Source of the DNA: Melioribacter roseus
GTDB taxonomy: Bacteria > Bacteroidota > Ignavibacteria > Ignavibacteriales > Melioribacteraceae
Length of the DNA: 62,284 nucleotides
Assembly: GCA_020724265.1 (NCBI GenBank)
Contig: DYHH01000023.1
Coordinates: 1 to 62,284 of the forward strand
Direction: 5' to 3'
Positions 27,330 to 36,794 of this stretch are shown piece after piece. Position numbers and translations under genes: made by a program. The notes beneath the pieces are model-generated. The model was not told where the DNA came from, made no database searches, and saw only the letters and a list, made by a program, of their open reading frames with translations. Each line of letters opens with the position of its first letter. The stretch's first letter is position 1.

Positions 27330-27830
27330 TTACATTGTAGCTTTATGGAATTCGAACAATTTAATTTTCATATCAGTTTTCCAATATACGTCATACTGAA
27401 AATCCATCCCTTTAACAGTCATGCGTGTATCCATTGATTCGTAAATATCCTGAATAACATCTTCCGGAATGATTACGGTGATTGTTTCGGTTGGTCCTTG
27501 AATATTGTAAACATCCCTTGTCGGAGGTCTATCTGGAAAAAATTCATGTGGAACTCCATCAATATCAAAAGTTATCTTTTCAAAAAAAGGCCATTGGTTG
27601 GAAACATAAGAAGCAGCAATAGAAAACGTTTTTTTGTCTTTTTCCTGATAACAGAAAAACTGAATTTCGGAAAAGAAACTAATTGTTTCATATTCACCTT
27701 TTACTTGTATGCGAGGAGAAGAGTAATTAATGATTTCCGGATTACTTTCCGAAACATTTTTGGTAATATTAAATCCACCGCATGAAGTTAGAACCAAAAC
27801 AATAGTTAAGGAAAAAAATATTTTTTTCAT
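27330..27830 (-). CDS. Predicted lipoprotein of unknown function
   Basis: From the ATG at 27830 the product is 166 residues. The frame stays open to an ATG at 27866, but the start at 27830 gives a proper signal: MKKIFFSLTIVLVLTSCGG, with lipobox LTSC ending at C17 after a short hydrophobic core. The mature part is rich in beta-strand residues, for example GEYETISFFSEIQFFCYQ and TETITVIIPEDV, and has no motif I know. It is probably anchored in the inner or outer membrane, facing the periplasm. It stands alone, divergent from the ArsC-like gene. Confidence 0.75.
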   Translation of the reverse strand: MKKIFFSLTIVLVLTSCGGFNITKNVSESNPEIINYSSPRIQVKGEYETISFFSEIQFFCYQEKDKKTFSIAASYVSNQWPFFEKITFDIDGVPHEFFPDRPPTRDVYNIQGPTETITVIIPEDVIQDIYESMDTRMTVKGMDFQYDVYWKTDMKIKLFEFHKATM

Positions 27831-27913
27831 ATCTTTCATTAGAATTGTTATAAATAATTGTTCCAAATTACTTTATTCTACCATTCTATCCAAACCTCAA
27901 AAGAGGAGTTATT

Positions 27914-28270
27914 ATGCCTAAATACAAACTAACAGTGTATGAAAAACCTACTTGCACAACCTGCAGAAAACTTGCAAAAAAATTAACCGAACACGGTATC
28001 GATTTTGAAAAAGTAAATTACTACATAAAACCCTTTACCAAAGAGCAGTTAAAATCTCTTTTGAAAAAAATGAAAATTAAACCGAGCCAGTTAATAAGAA
28101 AAAAAGGAGATGCATATAAAAAACTAGATTTGAAAAACAATTCCTACTCGGAAGACCAACTTTTAAATTTTATGATTAAAGACCCGGATCTGATAGAACG
28201 CCCGATAGTGGAAAAAGGAGCAAGAGCTGTATTAGCTCGTCCGATTGATAAAGTCGACGAGCTGTTCTAA
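27914..28270 (+). CDS. ArsC/Spx-family thioredoxin-fold reductase
   Basis: 118 residues, the usual 110-140. YEKPTCTTCRKLAKKL near residues 9-24 gives a CxxC at C14 and C17, and ERPIVEKGARAVLARP near 95-110 is the conserved arginine/cis-proline strand of the ArsC fold. Glutaredoxin-dependent arsenate reductases normally have one catalytic cysteine followed by SxSR. The CTTC pattern is shared with Spx/YffB-like relatives, so arsenate reduction is only one possibility. It starts after GAGGAG at a good distance. Confidence 0.8.
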   Translation: MPKYKLTVYEKPTCTTCRKLAKKLTEHGIDFEKVNYYIKPFTKEQLKSLLKKMKIKPSQLIRKKGDAYKKLDLKNNSYSEDQLLNFMIKDPDLIERPIVEKGARAVLARPIDKVDELF

Positions 28271-28337
28271 CCGTTTTAATTTGCTATTAATGTCCTATTA
28301 AACTTATTTTTCAGGTCAAAAAACGAAAAAACAACAT

Positions 28338-29165
28338 ATGAAGAAAACAATTCTATTTTGGATACTCGCCCTTATAATAACACTCGCATCAGCAATTTAT
28401 CAAAGATCAACCGGACCAACATACCCACTCAGCGGTAGTATTCAAGTTGGAAATGAAAAAATAAGATACAGTCTTATCCGAACACACGGCGGTGAAACTG
28501 ACGCAGTTGTTGAAATCAAAACAAACGATGAATCAATAACCGGAATTTTATACTGGAAAAGATTTAAAACCGAAGATGAGTTTACATCTGTTGAGATGGA
28601 ATACTCCGAAGGAATACTTACTGCTTCATTACCGAACCAACCGCCGGCAGGTAAACTTGAATATTATGTTGAGTTAGATGGTGAAAAAATTCCCGGCAAG
28701 AAAAATCCCGTCATTAGGTTCAAAGGTGATGTTCCTACTTGGTTGTTAATCCCTCATGTAATTGGGATGTTCGGTGCTATGCTGCTTGCAACAAGAACCG
28801 GTTTAGAATTTTTTAGAAAAGAAAAAAATAATTTATTGAATCTAACTTATTGGACGATTGGTTTTTTACTTGCGGGTGGCTTCGTTCTTGGTCCGGCTGT
28901 TCAGCTTTATGCGTTCGGTGCATGGTGGACCGGATTTCCGTTTGGTACCGATTTAACAGATAATAAAACTTTAATTGCTCTTATTGCATGGTTAATTGCG
29001 CTATTCATGTATAAAAGAAGCAAGAGTCCCAAAGGATGGGCGCTCGGTGCTTCCATTGTAATGCTCATTGTATATTTAATTCCGCACAGCCTTTTAGGTT
29101 CCGAATTAGATTATAGTGAACTCGATAATGAAAATATCGAGATACATAATTCAATTATGGAGTAA
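28338..29165 (+). CDS. Conserved-looking membrane protein of unknown function
   Basis: 275 residues. A signal anchor occupies residues 4-22. A periplasmic beta-rich domain covers about 25-130 (GSIQVGNEKIRYSLIRT, KLEYYVELDGEKIPGK). Four or more membrane segments lie between 138 and 255, with the polar motif ATRTGLEFFRKEK after the first and a WWTGFPFGTDL loop. I do not know the family. The stop is 2 bases before the S8 protease start, so the two are translated together, and the OPT transporter follows. A role linked to protein or peptide use is inference from this context. Confidence 0.75.
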   Translation: MKKTILFWILALIITLASAIYQRSTGPTYPLSGSIQVGNEKIRYSLIRTHGGETDAVVEIKTNDESITGILYWKRFKTEDEFTSVEMEYSEGILTASLPNQPPAGKLEYYVELDGEKIPGKKNPVIRFKGDVPTWLLIPHVIGMFGAMLLATRTGLEFFRKEKNNLLNLTYWTIGFLLAGGFVLGPAVQLYAFGAWWTGFPFGTDLTDNKTLIALIAWLIALFMYKRSKSPKGWALGASIVMLIVYLIPHSLLGSELDYSELDNENIEIHNSIME

Positions 29166-29167
29166 GT

Positions 29168-31975
29168 ATGAAAAAACAATATTTATTTGTATTTACCTTT
29201 CTCCTCTTTTCAATTCTATTATTTTCTCAAAAATTAGATCAAAGCTTTATTGCGGTTAAGTCAACAGGTGTTCAGGAATTTTTAGAGAAATATCCCGAAT
29301 ATGATGGGAGAGGAACATTAATTTTGATTCTCGATTCCGGTGTTGATATTGGAATCGACGGACTTACAACAACTTCAACCGGCGAACTTAAAGTAATTGA
29401 CGTACAGGATTTCACCGGTGAAGGTGATTTTTTCTTTACCAAAGCTAAAGTTGATGACGATGAAGACACCTTATTTTTCTATGACAAAGGAAAAGAACTG
29501 AAAGTACAAGTTGCTGAAAATTATTTAGTACAAACTAATGGTGATTATTTTATCGGGGTTGTTGAAGAAAAACATTGGTTGAATTCTTCGTCAGGAGTAA
29601 AAGATCTTAATAATAATAACAAAACCGACGACAAATTTGTATTCATTACCTTCAAACAAAAAGATTCCGAAGATTGGGTTGTTTATCTTGACACAAACGG
29701 TGACGGAAAGCTTGATGGCGAAAAACCTATTAAGAATTTCAAGATCAATAAGGATGCTTTTGTTATTAAAACAGAGGAGGGTGAGCCTAATTTTCATTTC
29801 GGACTCAATATCTTTCCGGGAGAGAACAAAATAGTTATTCATTATGATGCGGTATCTCACGGAACTCACTGTGCCGGCATTGCCGCGGGTAATCAAATCG
29901 GTAATTATGAATTTTACGGTATTGCCTCCGGATCATATTTAGGCAGTTTAAAGATCGGAAGCAGTATTTACTCAGGCGGGGCAACAACCACCGGAAGTAT
30001 GAAGGCTGCTTACGATTATGCCGACAAGCTTAGCCGCGAACTTGACATGCCGGTCATTATAAATATGAGTTACGGAATTGGATCCGAAATCCACGGCTTA
30101 GCCGATATGGAAAAGTATATAGACAATTTGGTAAGCGCTAATCCGAATTTATATATCTCAATATCAGCAGGTAACGAAGGACCGGGAATTTCAACTTTAG
30201 GATTACCGGCTTCTTCTAATTCCGTACTTTCTTCGGGCGCTGTACTTGCAAAAGAAGTTGGTAATGATCTTTACGGGTCACCGATTGATCGTGATGTAAT
30301 ATTACACTTTAGTTCACGCGGCGGCGAAGTAAACAAACCAGATATTATAGCTCCTGGTGCGGCTACATCAACTGTTCCTTATTGGACACGATACGATAGA
30401 TTTTGGGGAACGAGTATGGCTGCTCCTTATACTGCAGGTGTAATGTCGCTTCTTTTAAGTGCCATGAAGGTTGAATATCCGGATATTAAAATTCCTTCCT
30501 TACTTCTTTATAAAGTACTTAGAGAAAGTGCAGTTACATTAGATGAATATTCACCAGTTGATCAAGGCGGCGGATTAATTAATGTTATGAATGCCTATGA
30601 ACTATTGAAAAAATATATCAAAGCCGGAGAAATAAATAAATTCGAAACTTATACTGTATCTGCAGATGCACCATCTACACCAAGCGGGAAAGCCGACCAT
30701 CTTTATATTAGAAACGGTTCTTATCTAACCGGTGTTGAAAAGTTTAATTTTTCTATTGCAAGAAATAACTTTAATAAGACTGATAAATTTTTCAGATCAT
30801 ACACGATTAAAAGTGAAAACGATTGGTTAAAACCGATTACAAATAAAACTTACATCCGTAATGAACAGAAAGCCAATGTTGCCGTTCAGCTTGATAAATC
30901 TAAAATGACCAAACCAGGTCTTTACAGCGGAAGGATTAAAGCGTACAGAGAAGATAATTCAAAATTTCCCGAATTTGAATTATTAGCAACAGTAGTTATT
31001 CCGCATCACTTCAACCAAAGTAATGGTTACAAACTTTTTGATTCTGGTAAATTAGCCCCCGCTGAAATTAAAAGATATTTCCTTGAAATTCCCCCTGCTG
31101 CAAGTACAATGAAAGTTACATTATCTGCAGATAAAGGAAAGTATTCGAACACATGGTATGCATTGCATGATCCCGAAGGAAGAGGTGTTGGAGGAATTCG
31201 CCCGATTGAAACCGAAAGAGATGCTGTTCAATCAGAAAGATTTTTCAGTGATCTTTTACCTGGCGTCTATGAACTCGTAGTTGTTGGTCACTTTACAGCG
31301 GTTGATACTGTTCATTATAATTTGAATGTGGAATTCCAGAGTATACATTTAGTCGGCAAAAATGAAGTTGATAATTTGAACAATAAAATAACAGTGATTA
31401 ATAATTATAGCGACGTGCTGCGGTATACTTTAAAAGGCGAAGTAACCGGTTATGAGAAAAACTACACCATACAATTTGAAGATGAAGAAATTGTTCAGCA
31501 TAAATTTTCCTTCAATGATGGTGAAAAAGATAAAACTTTCAAACTCTCTGTCTCACAGAATGATTATAATACAATTACCGATTTTGCAGTTGTGATTTAT
31601 AATAAAGAAGGTAAAATTGTATCAAGTAACGGGTTTAGTTACAAAGATATGTCGATCTCGCTTACAAACAGTAATAAAGAAGATGATAATGAATTTCTTT
31701 TAACATTTGTTCCGGCATTTGTAGATGAAGTAAAGAAAATAAATGTTTTTGTTAAGGAAGTAACAGCATTAAAAGAACCGACATCTTTCAAAGTTACCAA
31801 CAAGTCATCTTCAAGTATAGTTATGTACCCGGCAATACAGGAATCATTAACATTGGATGTAGATTTTTCAAAAAATACATTTGATGAGAATGTAACACCG
31901 GTTGGAAAAATTTATTTCGAAAAACAAAACAGCGGTAAAGTAGAATATGAATTACCGATATATATTAATTTCTAA
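29168..31975 (+). CDS. Secreted S8 (subtilisin) protease, tripeptidyl-peptidase II-like
   Basis: 935 residues with a signal peptide (about 1-20). The catalytic triad is clear: D56 (LILILDSGVD), H231 (SHGTHCAGIAAG) and S416 (WGTSMAAPYTAG), with the oxyanion asparagine N336 in SAGNEGPG. About 170 residues separate Asp from His, far more than in ordinary subtilisins and typical of tripeptidyl-peptidase II relatives. Residues 490-935 are beta-rich accessory domains. It probably cleaves peptides in the periplasm or outside. It lies between the membrane protein and the OPT oligopeptide transporter, fitting a degrade-and-import operon. Confidence 0.9.
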   Translation: MKKQYLFVFTFLLFSILLFSQKLDQSFIAVKSTGVQEFLEKYPEYDGRGTLILILDSGVDIGIDGLTTTSTGELKVIDVQDFTGEGDFFFTKAKVDDDEDTLFFYDKGKELKVQVAENYLVQTNGDYFIGVVEEKHWLNSSSGVKDLNNNNKTDDKFVFITFKQKDSEDWVVYLDTNGDGKLDGEKPIKNFKINKDAFVIKTEEGEPNFHFGLNIFPGENKIVIHYDAVSHGTHCAGIAAGNQIGNYEFYGIASGSYLGSLKIGSSIYSGGATTTGSMKAAYDYADKLSRELDMPVIINMSYGIGSEIHGLADMEKYIDNLVSANPNLYISISAGNEGPGISTLGLPASSNSVLSSGAVLAKEVGNDLYGSPIDRDVILHFSSRGGEVNKPDIIAPGAATSTVPYWTRYDRFWGTSMAAPYTAGVMSLLLSAMKVEYPDIKIPSLLLYKVLRESAVTLDEYSPVDQGGGLINVMNAYELLKKYIKAGEINKFETYTVSADAPSTPSGKADHLYIRNGSYLTGVEKFNFSIARNNFNKTDKFFRSYTIKSENDWLKPITNKTYIRNEQKANVAVQLDKSKMTKPGLYSGRIKAYREDNSKFPEFELLATVVIPHHFNQSNGYKLFDSGKLAPAEIKRYFLEIPPAASTMKVTLSADKGKYSNTWYALHDPEGRGVGGIRPIETERDAVQSERFFSDLLPGVYELVVVGHFTAVDTVHYNLNVEFQSIHLVGKNEVDNLNNKITVINNYSDVLRYTLKGEVTGYEKNYTIQFEDEEIVQHKFSFNDGEKDKTFKLSVSQNDYNTITDFAVVIYNKEGKIVSSNGFSYKDMSISLTNSNKEDDNEFLLTFVPAFVDEVKKINVFVKEVTALKEPTSFKVTNKSSSSIVMYPAIQESLTLDVDFSKNTFDENVTPVGKIYFEKQNSGKVEYELPIYINF

Positions 31976-31989
31976 ATGGGAGAGGTTAA

Positions 31990-33975
31990 ATGAGTGATCA
32001 TGAACAGAAGCAAACAATTGTAGGTCTCCCGGTTAACGCTTACACGGAATTAAAACCGGGAGAAGAGTACGTTCCAATAATGTCTCCAACAAAAGAGTAT
32101 CCCGAGGTTAGCAAATATTCGGTTATCATGGGTCTTATAATGGCAATTCTCTTTTCTGCTGCCGCAGCTTACCTTGGGCTAAAAATCGGGCAAGTTTTTG
32201 AAGCGGCAATCCCGATTGCAATAATTGCCGTTGGATTTTCAACTTTATTAAAACGTAATAAAGCACTCGGTGAAAACGTAATTATTCAATCAATCGGTTC
32301 GACCTCAGGAGCGGTTGTTGCCGGTGCTATATTTACCATACCCGCACTCTATATTCTTAATTTGGAAGTTGATTTTTTCCAGGTGTTCATGGCTTCCATA
32401 CTTGGTGGTTTTTTGGGAATTCTATTCTTAATTCCCTTTAGAAAATATTTTGTTGCAGAAATGCACGGCAAATTTCCATTCCCCGAAGCTACTGCAACAA
32501 CTGAAGTTTTAGTAGCCGGAGAAAAGGGAGGTAAACAAGCAGTTGTGCTAGTTGTTTCCGGTTTAATCGGCGGTATTTATGATTTCATTATTGCAACTTT
32601 CGGGTTATGGAGTGAAGTGTTTTCGACAAGAGTTGTTGCAATAGGCGAACATTTTGCAGATAAATTTAAAACAGTTTTTAAACTGAATGTCGGGGCTGCT
32701 ATTGTTGGGCTTGGTTACATTGTCGGTTTAAAATATACGGCAATTATAGCTGCTGGTTCTTTTGTTGCCTGGTTTGTGATAATTCCGATTTTTGCCTACT
32801 TGGGTGATTTCATTACAATGCCTGTGGGAGCAACTGCTACATTATTAATTAAAGATATGTCCGCAGAACAAATTTTTGGTAATTACGTTCGTCATATCGG
32901 TATCGGCGGCATTGCAATGGCAGGTATAATCGGAATTGTTCGTTCTTCGGGAATTATTAAATCCGCATTTACACTCGGATTTAAAGAAATATTCGGTGGT
33001 CATCACGATGAAGAAAATAACCTGCGAACAAAACGCGATATTCCTATGGGTATTATTGCCGGTGGTATAATTCTAACAGCCGTTGTAATATTTGTATTCT
33101 TCATGTTTGGTGTTGTCGATAATTTTGTTCATGCGATAGTCGGTTTAGCCATTGTTATGGTTATCTCATTTTTATTTACAACTGTTGCTGCAAATGCTAT
33201 AGCAATTGTCGGTACAAACCCTGTTTCCGGTATGACATTGATGACGTTGATTTTATCGTCAATTATATTAGTCAGTGTTGGTCTAACAGGCGCACCCGGG
33301 ATGGTTTCCGCATTGATTATAGGTGGTGTTGTTTGTACGGCACTCTCTGTTGCCGGAGCATTTATAACCGATCTAAAAATTGGTTATTGGCTCGGTTCGT
33401 CCCCCTATAAACAGGAAAGATGGAAATTTTTGGGGACGGTTGTTTCCGCCGGTACAGTTGCCTGGGTTATCTTAATTCTAAATGAAACCTATGGTTTTGT
33501 TGGTGAAGGCGCACTTGTTGCACCGCAAGCAAATGCAATGGCTGCAGTTATTCAACCGTTAATGTCGGATCAACCTGCTCCTTGGATGATGTACGTAGCA
33601 GGTGCTTTCATGGCATTGATCTTAACTATGATAGGTGTTCCCGCATTAGCATTTGCTTTGGGAATGTATTTACCTCTTGAACTTAACACTCCTTTATTGG
33701 TAGGTGGATTGATTTCACACTTCGTTTCAACAAGAACAAAGGATGAAGCATTAAACAAATCACGACGCGAACGCGGAACTTTAATCGCATCCGGATTTAT
33801 TGCCGGGGGCGCATTGATGGGAGTTATTTCTGCCATGCTCAGATATTTTGGAATTGAATGGCATATGGATGAATGGGCAGAAACTCACGCTGCAGAGTTG
33901 CTTGGATTAGCAATGTTTGCCCTGCTTTGCGGTTATATAATTTGGGATGCGTTAAGAGCTAAGAACGATGAGTAG
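31990..33975 (+). CDS. OPT family oligopeptide transporter
   Basis: 661 residues with about 15-16 hydrophobic segments. Features of the bacterial OPT group are the N-terminal SVIMGLIMAILFSAAAAYLG, FPFPEATATTEVLVAGEKGG, GIMA-like repeats, and FALGMYLPLELNTPLLVGGLISHFV near the C-terminus. These inner-membrane transporters take up small peptides with protons. The gene follows the S8 protease by 14 bp with a GGGAGAGG ribosome site, and a strong terminator closes the operon. Peptide uptake is a natural partner to the protease. Confidence 0.93.
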   Translation: MSDHEQKQTIVGLPVNAYTELKPGEEYVPIMSPTKEYPEVSKYSVIMGLIMAILFSAAAAYLGLKIGQVFEAAIPIAIIAVGFSTLLKRNKALGENVIIQSIGSTSGAVVAGAIFTIPALYILNLEVDFFQVFMASILGGFLGILFLIPFRKYFVAEMHGKFPFPEATATTEVLVAGEKGGKQAVVLVVSGLIGGIYDFIIATFGLWSEVFSTRVVAIGEHFADKFKTVFKLNVGAAIVGLGYIVGLKYTAIIAAGSFVAWFVIIPIFAYLGDFITMPVGATATLLIKDMSAEQIFGNYVRHIGIGGIAMAGIIGIVRSSGIIKSAFTLGFKEIFGGHHDEENNLRTKRDIPMGIIAGGIILTAVVIFVFFMFGVVDNFVHAIVGLAIVMVISFLFTTVAANAIAIVGTNPVSGMTLMTLILSSIILVSVGLTGAPGMVSALIIGGVVCTALSVAGAFITDLKIGYWLGSSPYKQERWKFLGTVVSAGTVAWVILILNETYGFVGEGALVAPQANAMAAVIQPLMSDQPAPWMMYVAGAFMALILTMIGVPALAFALGMYLPLELNTPLLVGGLISHFVSTRTKDEALNKSRRERGTLIASGFIAGGALMGVISAMLRYFGIEWHMDEWAETHAAELLGLAMFALLCGYIIWDALRAKNDE

Positions 33976-34006
33976 TATCATGTAGCAAGATTTGTGTATC
34001 AAGACT

Positions 34007-34041
34007 AAACCCCGGCTGATAAAATTGGTCGGGGTTTTTTT
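34007..34041 (+). terminator. Rho-independent terminator after the OPT gene
   Basis: A 10-bp stem (34007-34016 with 34028-34037, one G-T pair), an 11-base loop and an unbroken T-run continuing to 34041. It lies 31 bases after the OPT stop codon and ends the 28338-33975 operon. Confidence 0.88.
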
Positions 34042-34045
34042 GTTC

Positions 34046-34440
34046 AACCACTTCGTGGTTGCGGATTATTTTTTTTATAATTTTGTCTATTCATGTTCAA
34101 CTCCTTTGGAGTTGATTCCGAATCTTAAGAAATTTCACATTATTTAAACGACTGCGAAGCAGTCGAATATTAATAACTGCTTTATCTTCGTGGTTGGGGA
34201 TTAATTTCTTTTTATCATTTTGTCTATGCATGTTCAACTCCTTCGGAGTTGATTCCGAATCTTAAGAAATTTCACATTATTTAAACGACTGGGAAGCAGT
34301 CAAATATTAATAACTGCTTTATCTTCGTGGTTGTGGATTAATTTCTTTTTATCATTTTGTCCATTCATGTTCAACTCCTTCGGAGTTGATTTCAAATTTT
34401 AAGAAATCTCATATTGTTTAAATGACTGCGATGCAGTCAA
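34046..34440. repeat. Three tandem 137-bp units built of short hairpins
   Basis: Three near-identical units with a period of exactly 137 bp. TCAACTCC-NNN-GGAGTTGA occurs at 34097-34115, 34234-34252 and 34371-34389. GACTGC-NNN-GCAGTC occurs at 34150-34164, 34287-34301 (one base changed) and 34424-34438. A third palindrome, AACCAC-TTC-GTGGTT at 34046-34060, is complete only in the first unit; the other two keep its right half. Each palindrome has a three-base centre (TTT, TTC, GAA or GAT). There is no coding potential. It fills most of the 636-base gap between the OPT terminator and the S9 peptidase. Confidence 0.85.
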
Positions 34441-34473
34441 ACATAAATAGAATATTAAGATTTAGAAAAGTGA

Positions 34474-34490
34474 GAACCCCAACGGGGTTC
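34474..34490. repeat. Fourth kind of triloop hairpin after the tandem array
   Basis: GAACCCC-AAC-GGGGTTC, a perfect 7-bp stem with a three-base centre, followed by AACTTTTT. It has the same architecture as the palindromes of the tandem array 34 bases upstream but a different sequence. With its short T-run it could act as a weak terminator. Confidence 0.55.
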
Positions 34491-34611
34491 AACTTTTTAG
34501 ATTGTATCCCCCGGAAAAAATCCATCAATTAATTTCAAACTTTCTAATTATTGACAAGTCTAAAGTCATATAAATTTCATAATTTAATCTTCCAAAAAAA
34601 CGAGGAACACA

Positions 34612-36741
34612 ATGAAAGCAAGATCAATTATTCTTTTTGTAATTGTTTCATTTTTATTTTCAAATAAGATGTGGGGTCAAATGCAAGTTTCAGACGAAAT
34701 TAAACCGCCTGTTGCAGAAAAAATTCCGCAGGAATTAACAACTCATGATCAAACAAGAATAGATAATTATTTTTGGATGAATCAAAGAGATGATCCAAAA
34801 GTAATAGAATATCTAAATGCGGAAAACGAATATACTTCCGCTATAATGAAACATACCGAAGAACTTCAAGAAAAATTATATAACGAGATAATCGGAAGAA
34901 TAAAACAAGACGATCAATCCGTTCCATATAAAAAGAACGGTTATTACTATTACACACGTTACGAAGAGGGGAAAGAGTATCCTATTTACTGCAGAAAAAA
35001 AGAATCGCTTGATGCAGAAGAAGAAATAATGCTTAATGTTAATGATATGGCTGAAGGTTATGCCTACTATGCAGTAGCCGGTTTAAGTGTAAGCCCCGAT
35101 AATAAAATGATTGCGTTTGGAGTTGATACTTTAAGCAGAAGAAATTATGATATCTATATAAAGAACCTGGAAACCGGTGAACTGCTTGATCACAAGATCA
35201 CAAAAACAACCGGTGGTTCAGTATGGGCTAATGATAATAAGACTCTTTTCTATACACGTAAAGATGAACATACCTTAAGAGCTTTCAAAATTTTCAAACA
35301 CAAAATTGACGAAGCAGAGAAAAGTGATGTTGTTGTTTATCACGAAACAGATGAAGAGTTTTCAACATTTGTTTATAAAACAAAATCAGATAAATATATT
35401 GTAATTGGTTCAAGCCAAACAGTCTCTGATGAATACAGATTTCTTGATGCTGATAATCCCGAAGGAGAATTCAAAGTTATTCAACCAAGAGAAAGAAATT
35501 TAGAATATAACGTTTCTCATTTCGGCGACTCTTTTTATATAGTTACAAATCTTAACGCAAAAAATTTCAAGGTTGTTAAAACTTCGGTCGATAGAACATC
35601 AAAAGAAAACTGGGAAGACGTTATTCCTAATAGAGATGATGTGCTTGTCGAAGGTATTGACATATTTAAGGATTATCTCGTTGTTCAAGAAAAATCAAAT
35701 GCACTTGATAGAATTAGAGTAATTAACTGGAACGGCAAAGACGATTATTATATTGATTTTCAAGATGAAGTTTACACAGCAAGAGTTTCCAATAATCCGG
35801 ATTATAGTACGGACTTAGTAAGATTCTATTACACTTCACTTGTAACACCGGGTTCGACTTATGATTTTAATATGAACTCAAAAGAAAGAGAACTATTAAA
35901 GCAGGAAGAAGTTCTCGGTGGTTATAACCCCGATGAATATATGACCAAAAGATTGTTTGCAAATTCCGACGACGGTACGTCAATTCCAATATCGATTGTT
36001 TATAAGAAAAGTTTTCCTATAAACGGTGATAATCCTTTATTGCTTTATGGATATGGTTCATACGGATATTCTATGAGTCCGTTCTTCCGTTCATCAATAT
36101 TAAGTTTGTTAGACCGCGGTTTCATTTACGCAATTGCTCATATCCGCGGAGGACAAGAGATGGGACGCGATTGGTATGATGACGGAAAACTTCTAAACAA
36201 AATGAATACTTTTACAGATTTTATAGATTGTGCCGAATTTTTAATCGAAGAAAAATATACTAACCCGGATAAATTATTTATTTACGGCGGAAGTGCAGGC
36301 GGATTGCTTGTAGGTGCGGTTGTAAATATGGCACCGCAGTTATTCAAAGGTGCAATGGCAGCTGTTCCTTTTGTGGATGTTGTTACTACAATGTTGGATG
36401 ATTCAATCCCGCTAACAACTTTTGAATATGATGAATGGGGAAATCCAAACGATAAAGTTTACTATGACTATATGCTTTCATATTCTCCATACGATCAAGT
36501 TAAAGCTCAGGATTATCCGAATATGTTAATTACAACGGGTTATCATGATTCACAAGTTCAGTATTGGGAACCGGCGAAGTGGGTTGCTAAATTACGCGAA
36601 ATGAAAACCGATAATAATGTTCTTCTATTTGATTGCGATATGGATTCAGGGCATGGCGGTGCATCGGGTCGATTTAAAGCTTACAAGAAAACAGCGTTAC
36701 AATATGCATTTATGTTGGATTTGATTGGGATAAAAGAATAG
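34612..36741 (+). CDS. S9 prolyl oligopeptidase family, oligopeptidase B-like, exported
   Basis: 709 residues. A signal peptide covers about 1-22. Residues 30-430 form the N-terminal beta-propeller (starts HDQTRIDNYFWMNQRDD). Residues 440-709 are the alpha/beta-hydrolase: S561 in YGGSAGGLLVG, the aspartate in TTGYHDSQVQYWEP and the histidine in DSGHGGASGR. AHIRGGQEMGRDWYDDGK before the serine is characteristic of oligopeptidase B. These enzymes cut short peptides, classically after basic residues. Secretion of this normally cytosolic family is common in Bacteroidota-like genomes. A strong hairpin terminator follows. Confidence 0.92.
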   Translation: MKARSIILFVIVSFLFSNKMWGQMQVSDEIKPPVAEKIPQELTTHDQTRIDNYFWMNQRDDPKVIEYLNAENEYTSAIMKHTEELQEKLYNEIIGRIKQDDQSVPYKKNGYYYYTRYEEGKEYPIYCRKKESLDAEEEIMLNVNDMAEGYAYYAVAGLSVSPDNKMIAFGVDTLSRRNYDIYIKNLETGELLDHKITKTTGGSVWANDNKTLFYTRKDEHTLRAFKIFKHKIDEAEKSDVVVYHETDEEFSTFVYKTKSDKYIVIGSSQTVSDEYRFLDADNPEGEFKVIQPRERNLEYNVSHFGDSFYIVTNLNAKNFKVVKTSVDRTSKENWEDVIPNRDDVLVEGIDIFKDYLVVQEKSNALDRIRVINWNGKDDYYIDFQDEVYTARVSNNPDYSTDLVRFYYTSLVTPGSTYDFNMNSKERELLKQEEVLGGYNPDEYMTKRLFANSDDGTSIPISIVYKKSFPINGDNPLLLYGYGSYGYSMSPFFRSSILSLLDRGFIYAIAHIRGGQEMGRDWYDDGKLLNKMNTFTDFIDCAEFLIEEKYTNPDKLFIYGGSAGGLLVGAVVNMAPQLFKGAMAAVPFVDVVTTMLDDSIPLTTFEYDEWGNPNDKVYYDYMLSYSPYDQVKAQDYPNMLITTGYHDSQVQYWEPAKWVAKLREMKTDNNVLLFDCDMDSGHGGASGRFKAYKKTALQYAFMLDLIGIKE

Positions 36742-36748
36742 TTAATTC

Positions 36749-36784
36749 AAAGATGGCATCTTTCTAAAAGATGCCATCTTTTTA
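36749..36784. terminator. Terminator between convergent S9 peptidase and cytochrome genes
   Basis: A 13-14-bp near-perfect stem (36749-36762 with 36768-36781) around a 5-base loop, with A-rich and T-rich flanks on both sides, so it can work in both directions. It lies 8 bases after the peptidase stop and just beyond the cytochrome stop. Confidence 0.85.
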
Positions 36785-36794
36785 ATATAAAATA

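Noticed and set aside
34046-34440. Tandem repeats considered as a CRISPR array
   Set aside because: The period is 137 bp and nearly the whole unit repeats, so there are no unique spacers; no cas genes are near.
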